A stretch of 42,898 nt of DNA from DASYQD01 sp036005845 (lineage in GTDB: Bacteria; Acidobacteriota; Thermoanaerobaculia; Multivoradales; JAIOJS01), in NCBI GenBank assembly GCA_036005845.1, contig DASYQD010000101.1:1-42898 (forward strand), read 5' to 3'. The notes beneath the pieces are model-generated. The model had not been told where the DNA came from, searched no databases, and saw only the letters and a list, made by a program, of their open reading frames with translations. How positions within the stretch are numbered: the first letter of the stretch is position 1; every line of letters starts with the position of its first letter. The position numbers and the translations under genes are program-made. Shown here piece by piece: positions 21,876-29,269 of the stretch.

Positions 21876-22547
21876 ATGGCGAACGAAGGCACGGCGAGCG
21901 CCGCCGTCCGCGGTCCGCACCAGGGGCAGCCTGTGGTGCGGGCCGGCGCATCTCGCGGCGAGGCGCGCGCAGCCGTGCTCCTTCTGCACGGCCGCGGCGC
22001 CGATGCGGAGGACATCCTCGGCCTCGCAGAGCCGCTCTGGCAGCCGGGCGTCGCCTATCTCGCGCCGCAAGCCGCCGGCCACACCTGGTATCCGCAGAGC
22101 TTCCTCGCACCGCTCGCGGCCAACGAGCCGTGGCTGTCGTCGGCGCTCGCGCGCGTCGGCGAGCTGATGACCGATCTCGCGACGGAAGGCCTGCCGGCGG
22201 CGCGCGTGCTGCTCGCCGGTTTCTCGCAGGGAGCCTGCCTGACGCTCGAGTACGCGGCGCGCCACGCACGCCGCTACGGCGGCATCGTCGCCTTCACCGG
22301 CGGCCTCATCGGCCCGCCCGCCACTTCGCGCGACTACGCGGGCTCGTTCGACGGCACGCCCGCCTTCATCGGCGCCGGCGATCCCGATCCGCACGTGCCC
22401 TGGTCGCGGGTGGAGGAGAGCGCCGCCGTGCTCACGCGCCTGGGCGCTGACGTCGAGGTCGCGCGCTATCCGGGTCTCGGCCACGCCATCGCCGAGGACG
22501 AGCTCGCGCACGCGCGCGATCTCCTCGCGCGCGTCATCGCTGGTTGA
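21876..22547 (+). CDS. carboxylesterase/phospholipase-type alpha/beta hydrolase (YpfH-like)
   Basis: Cytoplasmic serine hydrolase of 223 aa. The fold starts with VLLLHGRGADAEDI (oxyanion region). The nucleophile serine is in AGFSQGA (GxSxG). The acidic residue is probably in GAGDPDPHVPW and the histidine in PGLGHAI. This layout is that of the abhydrolase_2 family (acyl-protein thioesterase, phospholipase/carboxylesterase). The exact substrate is unknown. The last 11 codons and the stop are repeated just downstream in a 37-bp tandem duplication. Confidence 0.9.
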   Translation: MANEGTASAAVRGPHQGQPVVRAGASRGEARAAVLLLHGRGADAEDILGLAEPLWQPGVAYLAPQAAGHTWYPQSFLAPLAANEPWLSSALARVGELMTDLATEGLPAARVLLAGFSQGACLTLEYAARHARRYGGIVAFTGGLIGPPATSRDYAGSFDGTPAFIGAGDPDPHVPWSRVEESAAVLTRLGADVEVARYPGLGHAIAEDELAHARDLLARVIAG

Positions 22548-22588
22548 CCGAGCGCGATCTCCTCGCGCGCCTCACTGCTGGATGACCG
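22514..22588. repeat. 37-bp tandem duplication across the ends of two convergent genes
   Basis: Copy 1 (22514-22550) and copy 2 (22552-22588) match at 33 of 37 positions. Copy 1 holds the last codons and TGA of the esterase; copy 2 could encode almost the same tail (RDLLARLTAG and stop). Copy 2 on the other strand holds the last codons and stop of the DegQ-like gene. The duplication therefore generated the present 3' end of one of them. Confidence 0.8.
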
Positions 22589-23723
22589 GCACGCGCACCG
22601 TGCGCTCCTTGCCGTCGCGCATCACGGTGAGCGTGACGTCGCTGCCGACGCCGGCCTGCTCGAAGGCGTAGTAGAGGTCGTCGCCGCTGCGCACCCGCTT
22701 GCCGTCGACGAAGACGATCACGTCGCCGACGCGCAGCCGCCGCCGTCCCTCCTGCAGGCCGACGATACCGGCGCGGTCGGCGGGGCTGCCCGGCTCCACC
22801 TCGCGGACGACCACGCCCTGGATGCCGATCTGCTGCGCCAGCTGATCGGACAGCGCGGTGACGCCGATGCCCGGCTGCAGCGGCTTGCCGAAGCGGATGA
22901 TCTGCGGCACCAGCCGCTTCACCGTGTCGACCGGCACCGCGAAGCCGATGCCGGCCGAGGTGCCGCTCGGGCTGTAGATGGCGGTGTTGACGCCGATCAG
23001 GTGGCCGGTCGAGTCGAGCAGCGGACCGCCCGAGTTGCCGGGGTTGATGGCGGCGTCGGTCTGCACCACGTCGCGGATGGTGCGGCCGCTCGGCGAGGTG
23101 AGCTCGCGTCCCAGCGCGCTGACCACGCCGACGGTGAGCGTCTGGTCGAGGCCGAAGGGGTTGCCGATGGCGAGCACGCGCTGGCCGACGACGAGGCCGC
23201 GCGAGGCGCCGAGCTCGAGGCCGGTCAGGCTCTCGCGCGGCGCCTCGATGCGCAGCACCGCGAGGTCCTTGTCGGCCGCGTAGCCGACCACCTCGGCGGG
23301 CCAGTCGGTGTGGTCGGCGAGCGTGACCTGGAAGCTGCTGCCCTGCATGATGACGTGGTAGTTGGTGACCACGTGCCCCTGCTCGTCCCAGAGGAAGCCG
23401 CTGCCGGCGCCCTGCGGGATCTGCATGACGTCGAAGGTGAAGAGGTCGCGGCGTAACGCGATGCTGGTGATGAACGCCACCGAGCGCGAGGCGCGGCGGA
23501 AAATCGAGATGTCGCGCTTCTCCTCGTCGCTCAAGCCGCTGGGGATGGGCGGCAGCTGCGGCTGCGCAGCCGGCGCGTCGAGCAGGCCGGTCGATGCCTC
23601 GCTGGCCGGCTGCCGCTGCGCCGCGGGCGCCACGTTGGCAGCGGGCAGCAGAGCGGGCGCGAGCTGGCCGGCGACGAAGCCGACCACGAGGACGGGGAGG
23701 AGGAAGGGGAGAGAGCTCTTCAT
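22572..23723 (-). CDS. DegP/DegQ/HtrA-type serine protease with one PDZ domain
   Basis: Periplasmic or membrane-anchored quality-control protease, 383 aa from ATG 23723 (GTG 23729 adds two residues). An N-terminal signal anchor (LPFLLPVLVVGFVAG) precedes an alanine/proline-rich stretch and the S1C protease domain. Counting from the GTG, the triad is H125 (VTNYHV), D155 (DKDLAVL) and S233 (GNSGGPL). One PDZ domain lies at about 285-385, as in DegS rather than DegP. The C-terminus lies in a tandem duplication shared with the convergent esterase. Upstream are four 23-bp tandem repeats. The ribosome binding site is weak. Confidence 0.93.
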   Translation of the reverse strand: MKSSLPFLLPVLVVGFVAGQLAPALLPAANVAPAAQRQPASEASTGLLDAPAAQPQLPPIPSGLSDEEKRDISIFRRASRSVAFITSIALRRDLFTFDVMQIPQGAGSGFLWDEQGHVVTNYHVIMQGSSFQVTLADHTDWPAEVVGYAADKDLAVLRIEAPRESLTGLELGASRGLVVGQRVLAIGNPFGLDQTLTVGVVSALGRELTSPSGRTIRDVVQTDAAINPGNSGGPLLDSTGHLIGVNTAIYSPSGTSAGIGFAVPVDTVKRLVPQIIRFGKPLQPGIGVTALSDQLAQQIGIQGVVVREVEPGSPADRAGIVGLQEGRRRLRVGDVIVFVDGKRVRSGDDLYYAFEQAGVGSDVTLTVMRDGKERTVRVPVIQQ

Positions 23724-23734
23724 CGGCACTTTTT

Positions 23735-23827
23735 TCTCGAAAGGCAGTCGCGGATGGTCTCGAAAGGCAGTCGCGAATGGTCTCGAAAGGCGGTCGCGGA
23801 TGGTTCTCGGAAAGCGGCCGCGGATGC
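23735..23827 (-). repeat. four tandem 23-bp repeats upstream of the DegQ-like gene
   Basis: Units at 23735-23757, 23758-23780, 23781-23803 and 23805-23827 follow the plus-strand pattern TCTCGAAAGGCAGTCGCGGA followed by TGG. Units 1 and 2 differ at one base, unit 4 is more diverged. They end 11 nt before the ATG, so they lie in the promoter or leader. They could be a stacked operator or result from slippage. Confidence 0.8.
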
Positions 23828-23905
23828 AAGTCTATCGCCGGGTCGCGGCAGAGCACGGAGCGCGCGATGTCCGCGACTTCGCGACGCCTGGCCGCGACGA
23901 CCACC

Positions 23906-23911
23906 TACAAT
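23906..23911 (+). promoter_or_regulatory. -10 box (TACAAT) 6 nt before the TonB-like gene
   Basis: TACAAT, one base from consensus, is followed after 6 nt by GTG 23918 and after 12 nt by GTG 23924. No Shine-Dalgarno sequence. Good leaderless candidate. Confidence 0.5.
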
Positions 23912-23917
23912 GGCCGC

Positions 23918-24631
23918 GTGAGTGTGCCCCAATTACCGAACCGGCGCGAGACGAGAGCGGCCGCCGGCCGTGACGTCGGCACGCCGGGACGGCTGCCGCC
24001 GGTCATCATCGTGCTCGGCGCCGTGGCGCTGGTGGTGGTGGTCACCGCCGGGCTCGCCGTCGCGCTGCTGCTCTTCCGCGGCGCGCGCGCCGGCAGCCAG
24101 GAGGTGGTGGGCTCGCAGCTGCCGCCCGTCTGGCAGCCGGGCAGCGGCCGCGGGGTCGGGCCCCTGCCGCCGGCGCCGTCGTCGGGGCAGGCCGCGCCCG
24201 TCGGCACCGTGCCGCCGATCCCCGAGACCGAGGCGATCGCGCCGCCGCCTGCCGAGGCGGCCGCGACGCCGGCCCTGCCGTTTGCCGAAGGCGTGGCGAC
24301 TCCCGGCTTCGGCGAGGCGCCGCTGCCGCCGCCGGTCCAGGAGCAGCCGCCGCCGTTCAGCTTCGAGCCGCCGCGGCTCGTCTACCTGCCGACGCCCGAG
24401 TATCCGCGCATGGGCCTGCGCATGCAGCGCGAAGGCACGGTGAACCTGCAGGTGCTGGTGAGCGCAAACGGGCACGTGCTCTCCGCCGAGCCGGTGGGCG
24501 AGCGCCTGGGCCTGGGCTTCGAGGCCGCCGCACGGCGCGCCGCCTTCAACGCCCGCTTCGAGCCGGCGCGCCGCAACGGCGAGGCGGTCGATGCCGAGGC
24601 GCGGATCGCGATACGCTTTCGTCTTCAATAG
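23918..24631 (+). CDS. TonB C-terminal domain energy-transducer-like protein
   Basis: 237 aa: a basic N-terminus, one transmembrane helix (about 28-50), a long proline-rich periplasmic stretch (PPAP, PPPP, PPPVQEQPPP), then a TonB C-terminal domain. The latter shows PEYPRMGLRMQREGTVNLQV and the usual GL.FE.AA..A pattern. It would couple the proton motive force to outer-membrane receptors, or serve as a related structural protein. ExbB/ExbD genes and receptors are not in the window. GTG 23918 is chosen because a TACAAT box stands just upstream; 23924 is possible. The frame is open further upstream through the tandem repeats but lacks support. Confidence 0.85.
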   Translation: MSVPQLPNRRETRAAAGRDVGTPGRLPPVIIVLGAVALVVVVTAGLAVALLLFRGARAGSQEVVGSQLPPVWQPGSGRGVGPLPPAPSSGQAAPVGTVPPIPETEAIAPPPAEAAATPALPFAEGVATPGFGEAPLPPPVQEQPPPFSFEPPRLVYLPTPEYPRMGLRMQREGTVNLQVLVSANGHVLSAEPVGERLGLGFEAAARRAAFNARFEPARRNGEAVDAEARIAIRFRLQ

Positions 24632-24665
24632 AAGAGGCGTCTCCAGTAGCGAAAAGGCGGTGGCG

Positions 24666-25412
24666 ATGAAGATCCCGCAGGCGCTCGAACGCGTGGGTGG
24701 CAAGCACCTCGGCCGGCCGTATCACCTCTGGCGCTACGGCCACTTCGGCCAACCGGTGCTGGTCTTCCCGACCGCGGCGGGCTTCGCCCACGAGTGGGCG
24801 TCGCACGGCATGGTGGAGACGCTCGAGGACTGGATCGCCGAGGGGCGCATCAAGCTCTATTGCACGGAGAGCAACGTCTCCGAGGCGTGGACGCGGCGCG
24901 AGAACCCGCCCGACTGGCGCATCGGCCGGCACCAGGCGTTCGAACGCTACGTCATGGAAGAGCTGCTGCCCTGGATTCGCGAGGACTGCCATACGCCCAA
25001 CATCCGCGTCGCGGTGTCGGGCTGCAGCCTGGGAGCCTTCTACGCCGCCAACTTCGCGCTCAAGTTCCCCGACGCTTTCCCGTATGCGCTGTGCATGAGC
25101 GGCCGCTACGAGATGCGCCACTTCACCGACGGCTTCCAGAACGGCGACGTCTACTTCAACAACCCGCTCGCCTACGTCGCCGGCATGGACGGCCCGACGC
25201 TCGAGCGCGTGCGCGAGGCGACGCACTTGACGCTGGTGTGCGGGCAGGGCGCCTGGGAGGAAGGCTGCATCGAGGAGACGCAGGCGCTGGCCGACCTCCT
25301 CGCCGCCAAAGGCATCAGCCACTCCCGCGACATCTGGGGCCACGACGTCTCGCACGAGTGGCCTTGGTGGAGAAGGCAGGCCCGCTACCACCTCGGCCGG
25401 CTGGTCGCCTGA
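24666..25412 (+). CDS. putative esterase (Esterase D/S-formylglutathione hydrolase-like, PF00756 type)
   Basis: Alpha/beta hydrolase of 248 aa with no signal peptide. The N-terminal strand is YHLWRYGHFGQPVLVFPTAAG, the nucleophile elbow VSGCSLGA (GxSxG), and the catalytic histidine is likely in GHDVSHEWPWW. This resembles the small cytoplasmic esterases often described as EntA/BES1-like or DUF3089-near 'esterase' proteins in Acidobacteria and myxobacteria. The substrate is unknown. ATG 24666 has AAAAGGCGG upstream; a GTG at 24660 is in frame. It lies 34 nt after the TonB-like gene on the same strand. Confidence 0.85.
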   Translation: MKIPQALERVGGKHLGRPYHLWRYGHFGQPVLVFPTAAGFAHEWASHGMVETLEDWIAEGRIKLYCTESNVSEAWTRRENPPDWRIGRHQAFERYVMEELLPWIREDCHTPNIRVAVSGCSLGAFYAANFALKFPDAFPYALCMSGRYEMRHFTDGFQNGDVYFNNPLAYVAGMDGPTLERVREATHLTLVCGQGAWEEGCIEETQALADLLAAKGISHSRDIWGHDVSHEWPWWRRQARYHLGRLVA

Positions 25413-25434
25413 CTGGAGTTTTGTGGGGTAGCCG

Positions 25435-25440
25435 TACAAT
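25435..25440 (+). promoter_or_regulatory. -10 box (TACAAT) 8 nt before the toxin-like gene
   Basis: TACAAT followed by 8 nt and GTG 25449 (5 nt to TTG 25446). No Shine-Dalgarno sequence. Leaderless candidate; the -35 is poor. Confidence 0.5.
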
Positions 25441-25448
25441 CCTCGTTG

Positions 25449-25733
25449 GTGCAGGTCCGCTTCTACTTCGATCCGACCACCGATGAACCGCACATTTACG
25501 GCCACGGCGTCAGCGAGGAAGAGGTCGAAGACGTTCTTTCGAGACCAGGAGAGGATCGACCTGGCCAGCAGCATGCGAGAGTGGCGGTCGGGCAGACGAG
25601 GTCCGGGAGATACCTGAGAGTCGTCTATGTGCCGGATCCCGAACCGGACACGGTTTTCGTGATGACTGCCTACGAGCTCACCGGCAAGCCCCTGGCAGCC
25701 TACAAGCGACGGCGACGGCGAAAGGGCTCATGA
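25449..25733 (+). CDS. BrnT/DUF4258-like small protein, candidate toxin
   Basis: 94 aa from GTG 25449 (TTG 25446 possible). The pattern is a first beta strand VRFYFDPTTDEPH, then GVSEEEVEDVLSRPGE, then strands R-x-GRYLRVVYVPDPE and VFVMTAYELTGKPLAAYKRR. Helix, VEDVL, then beta strands and a basic tail is the layout of the BrnT/RelE-like DUF4258 ribonuclease fold. It overlaps the next gene by 4 nt (ATGA), typical of toxin-antitoxin pairs. The assignment to the fold is by pattern only. Confidence 0.6.
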   Translation: MQVRFYFDPTTDEPHIYGHGVSEEEVEDVLSRPGEDRPGQQHARVAVGQTRSGRYLRVVYVPDPEPDTVFVMTAYELTGKPLAAYKRRRRRKGS

Positions 25734-25951
25734 CCAAGACCAAGCGCAGCTTCCCGCCCGGCTGGAATGAAGAGAGGGTCCGCGCCGTCCTCGATCACTA
25801 CGAGCATCAGTCCGAGGACGAAGCTGTAGCGGAAGACGAAGCCGCGTTCGATGACCTCACACACACGCTGATGGAAGTGCCCACGGATCTCGTTCCGGCC
25901 GTGCGGCAGCTCATCGCCACGCACCGCGCCGGCGATCGAGAGCGGCGCTAG
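25730..25951 (+). CDS. small acidic partner of the DUF4258-like protein, candidate antitoxin
   Basis: 73 aa, starting MTKTKRSFPPGWNEERVRAV, with the helix LDHYEHQSEDEAVAEDEAAF and an ending with PAVRQLIATHR. Highly acidic in the middle, helical, without a clear DNA-binding motif. The ATG lies within the last codons of the upstream gene (ATGA overlap), so translation is coupled. Being next to a BrnT-like gene, an antitoxin role is plausible but unproved. Confidence 0.6.
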   Translation: MTKTKRSFPPGWNEERVRAVLDHYEHQSEDEAVAEDEAAFDDLTHTLMEVPTDLVPAVRQLIATHRAGDRERR

Positions 25952-26009
25952 CTGCCCGCGACGCGAGCGGGTGTCTGCCTCCTGCTGCGGAGGGTGGCCA
26001 TACGCAGCT

Positions 26010-27902
26010 TCAAGACCCGGCGAACATTCCGAGGAAGAGGTCCTTGTTGGGATCGCCCGCCACGCACCAGGCGGTGAGGTTGGCGAGCAGGTTGATCTCG
26101 GTGGCGTCGAGCTTGGTGCTCGCCGTGCTGTAGTGCGGGAACGAGTTGTAGGAGTGGGGGTCGGTGGGATCGCCGAGGAGCTGCTGCACGGACGGGCTCA
26201 GCAGGTCGTACCAGGTGGTGACGCGGTTCATGTAGCACCAGAGGACGTTCACCGTGCGGCCGCCGCCGTGGACGCCGAACCACTCGTTGTCGAGCACCTC
26301 GAGCGTCTGCCGGAACGTGGCCGGGTTGGCGTTGGGGCTGGCGTCGCCGCCGCTGGCCGCCCACAGTCCGTCGAGGAGCGGCTGGAATTGGTCCGACGGA
26401 AAGACTTGGCTATTCCCGAAGAGCGGTGAGCTCGGGTTGTCGTCTCCGGCGTAGAGGACGTAGCCGGCCTTCGAGTCGTATGGCTGATAGCCGAAGAGCG
26501 GCGGCACCTGGCCGTCGACGATGATGACGCCGTTGCTGTCCTTGCCCAGCGGCGTGCTCGAGTTGCAGAACGAGATCACGTTCTCGATGTCGGTGTAGGA
26601 CAGCATCGAGGCGACGCCGAGGTTCTCGAGGCTGCCGCCGTCGGCGAAGCGGGTCGGCTGGGTGTCCGGCCACGGCTGCACGCCGACGAGCGGCCAGTAC
26701 CGGTACTGCGGGATCAAGTCCTGCAGGTTGGCGAGGTCGCCCTTGAGCTCGGCGATGATGCTGGAGGAAGCGACGTCGGTGGCGAGCTTGACGAACGCGC
26801 GGGCGATGTCCATCTCGATCTTCGGCAGGTGCTTGCCGAGGAACGCGAGAGCGTCGTCGGCATAGCGGTCGAGGTCCGCGGTGAACTTCGAGGTGTCTTC
26901 GCGCCACTCGGCGATCTGGTTCTCGAGGGTCTCGGCGTAGGCGGCGCTGCTCGCGCCGACGATGTCGACGAGCGACCATTGCCGCGTCTGGCTCACCGTG
27001 ACCTCGGGTGAGCTCACCGCCGTCGGCGCCGAGTTGAAGCCGAACGAGGTGACGCCGCCGCCGCCCGTCACGCGGCCGTTGGCATCGGTGCCGACGGGTG
27101 CGCCGACGACGCCGGTGAAGAAGGCCGTGCACTGCACCGGCGCCAGGAACCGCACCTGCGACTTCGGCTCGTTGAGGAACAGCGAGGTGTTGCAGAGCAG
27201 GAACGGCCGCCTCGTGCGCGTCGGATCGGCGGCGCTGGCGATCAGGTGCGCCGTCTCGCCGGCGAGGCTCGGGTTCGGGTCGGTGACCTCGGCCGCTAGC
27301 GACGCCTCGTCCCACGAGAAGAGCGATGTCGGCTGCAGCTCGTCCCGGATGTCGAGGTTGGCGAGGCCGTACGGCCCCAGGACGTGGAAGCCGATGATCG
27401 CCTGCCAGAGGAAGTTCTCCGGCGTCTTGAGGAACTTGTAGAGCAGATACGCCTGGACCGCGATTCCCGGGATGGAGAAGAGGTCGGTGTTGATCGAGTT
27501 GCCGAGGTTGCCGGCGGGCAGCGCGTCGAGGACCTGGGAGGTCGGAGTGGTGCCGGTGCTCGTCGGCACCAGCTGACCCTGGTCCGGCACGTACTCGTTG
27601 AGGAACTCGGAGTCGGTGGTGGTGCCGGCGAGGTACTCGAAGGTGACCCCCACCCACGAGCCGCCCGACACCGTCGACAGCGCCTTGGTCTGGCTGAGTA
27701 GGCTCCTGCCGTTGAGCTGCAGGTACGAGAGCGCGCGCAGCTGGCCGAGGCCTGCGGTCAGCGCCCGCGACCCGCCGCCGCTCAAGCACACGGCGACGTT
27801 CCCTGGCGTGTCGTCGCGCGCGACGAACTGATCGACGGCGAGCGGCGGCGTGGGGTGGAGCTGCGCGGTGAAGGAGCCGGGGACGGATGCCTTCTTGCCC
27901 AA
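26010..27902 (-). CDS. cytosolic phospholipase A2-like (PLAc domain) lipase
   Basis: 630 aa. The motifs of the cPLA2/lysophospholipase B family are visible: the oxyanion loop LSGGGSRALTAG (residues 40-51), the nucleophile S82 in STVSGGSWVG, and the aspartate of the dyad in RFADGGSLENLG near residue 420. Between them is a large helical region with an asparagine- and glycine-rich part. The family is mainly eukaryotic; bacterial members are uncommon. No signal peptide. I prefer TTG 27902 as start, with GAGGAGG 5 nt upstream, over GTG 27929. Neighbours are two toxin-antitoxin-like pairs, so the segment may be an accessory region. Confidence 0.8.
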   Translation of the reverse strand: MGKKASVPGSFTAQLHPTPPLAVDQFVARDDTPGNVAVCLSGGGSRALTAGLGQLRALSYLQLNGRSLLSQTKALSTVSGGSWVGVTFEYLAGTTTDSEFLNEYVPDQGQLVPTSTGTTPTSQVLDALPAGNLGNSINTDLFSIPGIAVQAYLLYKFLKTPENFLWQAIIGFHVLGPYGLANLDIRDELQPTSLFSWDEASLAAEVTDPNPSLAGETAHLIASAADPTRTRRPFLLCNTSLFLNEPKSQVRFLAPVQCTAFFTGVVGAPVGTDANGRVTGGGGVTSFGFNSAPTAVSSPEVTVSQTRQWSLVDIVGASSAAYAETLENQIAEWREDTSKFTADLDRYADDALAFLGKHLPKIEMDIARAFVKLATDVASSSIIAELKGDLANLQDLIPQYRYWPLVGVQPWPDTQPTRFADGGSLENLGVASMLSYTDIENVISFCNSSTPLGKDSNGVIIVDGQVPPLFGYQPYDSKAGYVLYAGDDNPSSPLFGNSQVFPSDQFQPLLDGLWAASGGDASPNANPATFRQTLEVLDNEWFGVHGGGRTVNVLWCYMNRVTTWYDLLSPSVQQLLGDPTDPHSYNSFPHYSTASTKLDATEINLLANLTAWCVAGDPNKDLFLGMFAGS

Positions 27903-28050
27903 GGGAGCCTCCTCGTGATTGGAGCGCACTACCGCACCGAGCGGGGTCGCTCGCGCTCCGGGACCTTTGTCGTCAGTGCCTGGTTAGACGGCCGCAGCTT
28001 ATCGAATTCGCCCATGCAACGCGGATGTGATTGTTCTTTAGGCCGTCTGT

Positions 28051-28056
28051 TACTAT
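28051..28056 (+). promoter_or_regulatory. -10 box (TACTAT) 8 nt before the start of a two-gene unit
   Basis: TACTAT, 8 nt (tccacgaa), ATG 28065, no Shine-Dalgarno sequence. Leaderless candidate for the pair 28065-29244. Confidence 0.5.
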
Positions 28057-28064
28057 TCCACGAA

Positions 28065-28568
28065 ATGTCTACCTTTGATCTCAGGCAGTCGGTCGAACGG
28101 GCAGAGCAGCGCCTCGGCGATAGGCAGGGGCGCCGTCCTCGCCAGGACCGCGGCCAGTCCCGCCTCGCGCCGGAGCTGTTGGCGGAAGCTCAACGAGCCC
28201 TTCGCGCTCGCGAGCGGCCTTCCGTCGCGGCACTGTCGGAACAGCTGAGAGTCTTCGCCGGCGCTCACGGCCTTCGCCCACCTTCCAGGGCCACCCTTTA
28301 CCAATTGATGGCGACGACGCCGGCCGGCAGCTACTCGATCGCCGGCCTACCGGCGGCGGTGCGAGCGACGCTCTACAATCTCTCCGATACGGGCGAAGTC
28401 CCCGGCCATCAGCTCGCCTTCTACTGCTTCAACTATGGCGGCCTCGAAGCGATGAGCTTCGCCGCGGGCCTGCCGTGGCTGGCGCTCTACCAAGCGGCGC
28501 GCATGCGGGGTTGGCGACCGCGGAGCCGAGGCCTATTGGCGGCAGTGCTCGACGCTCGCGAGATCTGA
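28065..28568 (+). CDS. unknown protein, partner of the AbiEii-like nucleotidyltransferase
   Basis: 167 aa. The N-terminal third is polar and arginine-rich; the centre (RPSVAALSEQLRVFAGAHG, then PPSRATLYQLM) looks like a helix-turn-helix and the C-terminal half is hydrophobic-helical (LAFYCFNYGG, LPWLALYQAARMRGWRP). It precedes the nucleotidyltransferase gene by 16 nt on the same strand. In AbiE systems the first gene encodes the antitoxin with a winged helix, but this protein is shorter and not recognisably AbiEi. I therefore call it a candidate antitoxin or regulator of a new type. Confidence 0.65.
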   Translation: MSTFDLRQSVERAEQRLGDRQGRRPRQDRGQSRLAPELLAEAQRALRARERPSVAALSEQLRVFAGAHGLRPPSRATLYQLMATTPAGSYSIAGLPAAVRATLYNLSDTGEVPGHQLAFYCFNYGGLEAMSFAAGLPWLALYQAARMRGWRPRSRGLLAAVLDAREI

Positions 28569-28584
28569 GAAAAGCGAGGATCGC

Positions 28585-29244
28585 CTGAGCCCTTACACTC
28601 CCGAGCAAGTCATCCCGCAGGCGCTCCGTCCGGTCGTCGAGCCGTTGCCGTACTGGTTCATCATCGGCGGCCACGCGGTGCGGTGCCTGGTGCCATACCG
28701 GCCCAGCCGTGACGTCGACTTCGGTGTCGCCAACGTCCACGATCTCGATGACCTGCTGCAGCAGCTCTCGCGATCGGGCACCGTCGAGATCATGGAACGT
28801 ACCGCCGACACCGTCCACCTGCGGTGGGACGACATCAGTGTGTCGCTGTTCGTTCTGGACAAGCTCGCGCGCTTCACCGCCGGCCGGCGCCTGAACGACG
28901 ACGGCATCATGGCGACGAAGCTCCACGCCATCCTCGACCGCGGCACTCGGCGCGACTTCTTCGACCTCTACGTGACGCTGCAGGACCGACAGCTCGGCAT
29001 CGCTTCCTGTCTGCGCGCGATCCGAGCTGTCTACCAGCAGGAGGTGAACGAGCCTCTACTGCTGCGCGCGTTGACGTTCTTTGACGATGCCGAGCGCGAA
29101 GCGCCGCTGCCCGGCGAAGGCCCACGCGATTGGGAGCGGGTCAAGGACTTCTTCCTGACGCGCGTGGGTCACCTGCTGGTACCGCCCGGCGAGCGGCTGC
29201 AGATCCAGGCGTTGCGCGTTGACGTCGCGCCGGACGCCCGGTAA
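28585..29244 (+). CDS. AbiEii-like nucleotidyltransferase, candidate toxin
   Basis: 219 aa from a CTG at 28585; a shorter alternative is TTG 28645. The CTG is chosen because GAGGA stands 4 nt upstream, 16 nt after the previous stop, and the reading frame has coding character (PYTPEQVIPQAL) before TTG 28645. The Pol beta superfamily motif is G28-G29-H with S-R-D43-V-D45-F; a later K-L-HAILDRGTRRDFFDLY matches the AbiEii helix with the RD-F-DL signature. AbiEii toxins transfer nucleotides to RNA or other targets. The third catalytic acid and the substrate are not clear. Confidence 0.75.
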   Translation: MSPYTPEQVIPQALRPVVEPLPYWFIIGGHAVRCLVPYRPSRDVDFGVANVHDLDDLLQQLSRSGTVEIMERTADTVHLRWDDISVSLFVLDKLARFTAGRRLNDDGIMATKLHAILDRGTRRDFFDLYVTLQDRQLGIASCLRAIRAVYQQEVNEPLLLRALTFFDDAEREAPLPGEGPRDWERVKDFFLTRVGHLLVPPGERLQIQALRVDVAPDAR

Positions 29245-29269
29245 CCCCTCGCGCCCCGGGCGGGCGGCC

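Noticed and set aside
23735..23827. CRISPR array
   Set aside because: The 23-bp units are directly adjacent with no spacers, and no cas genes are present.
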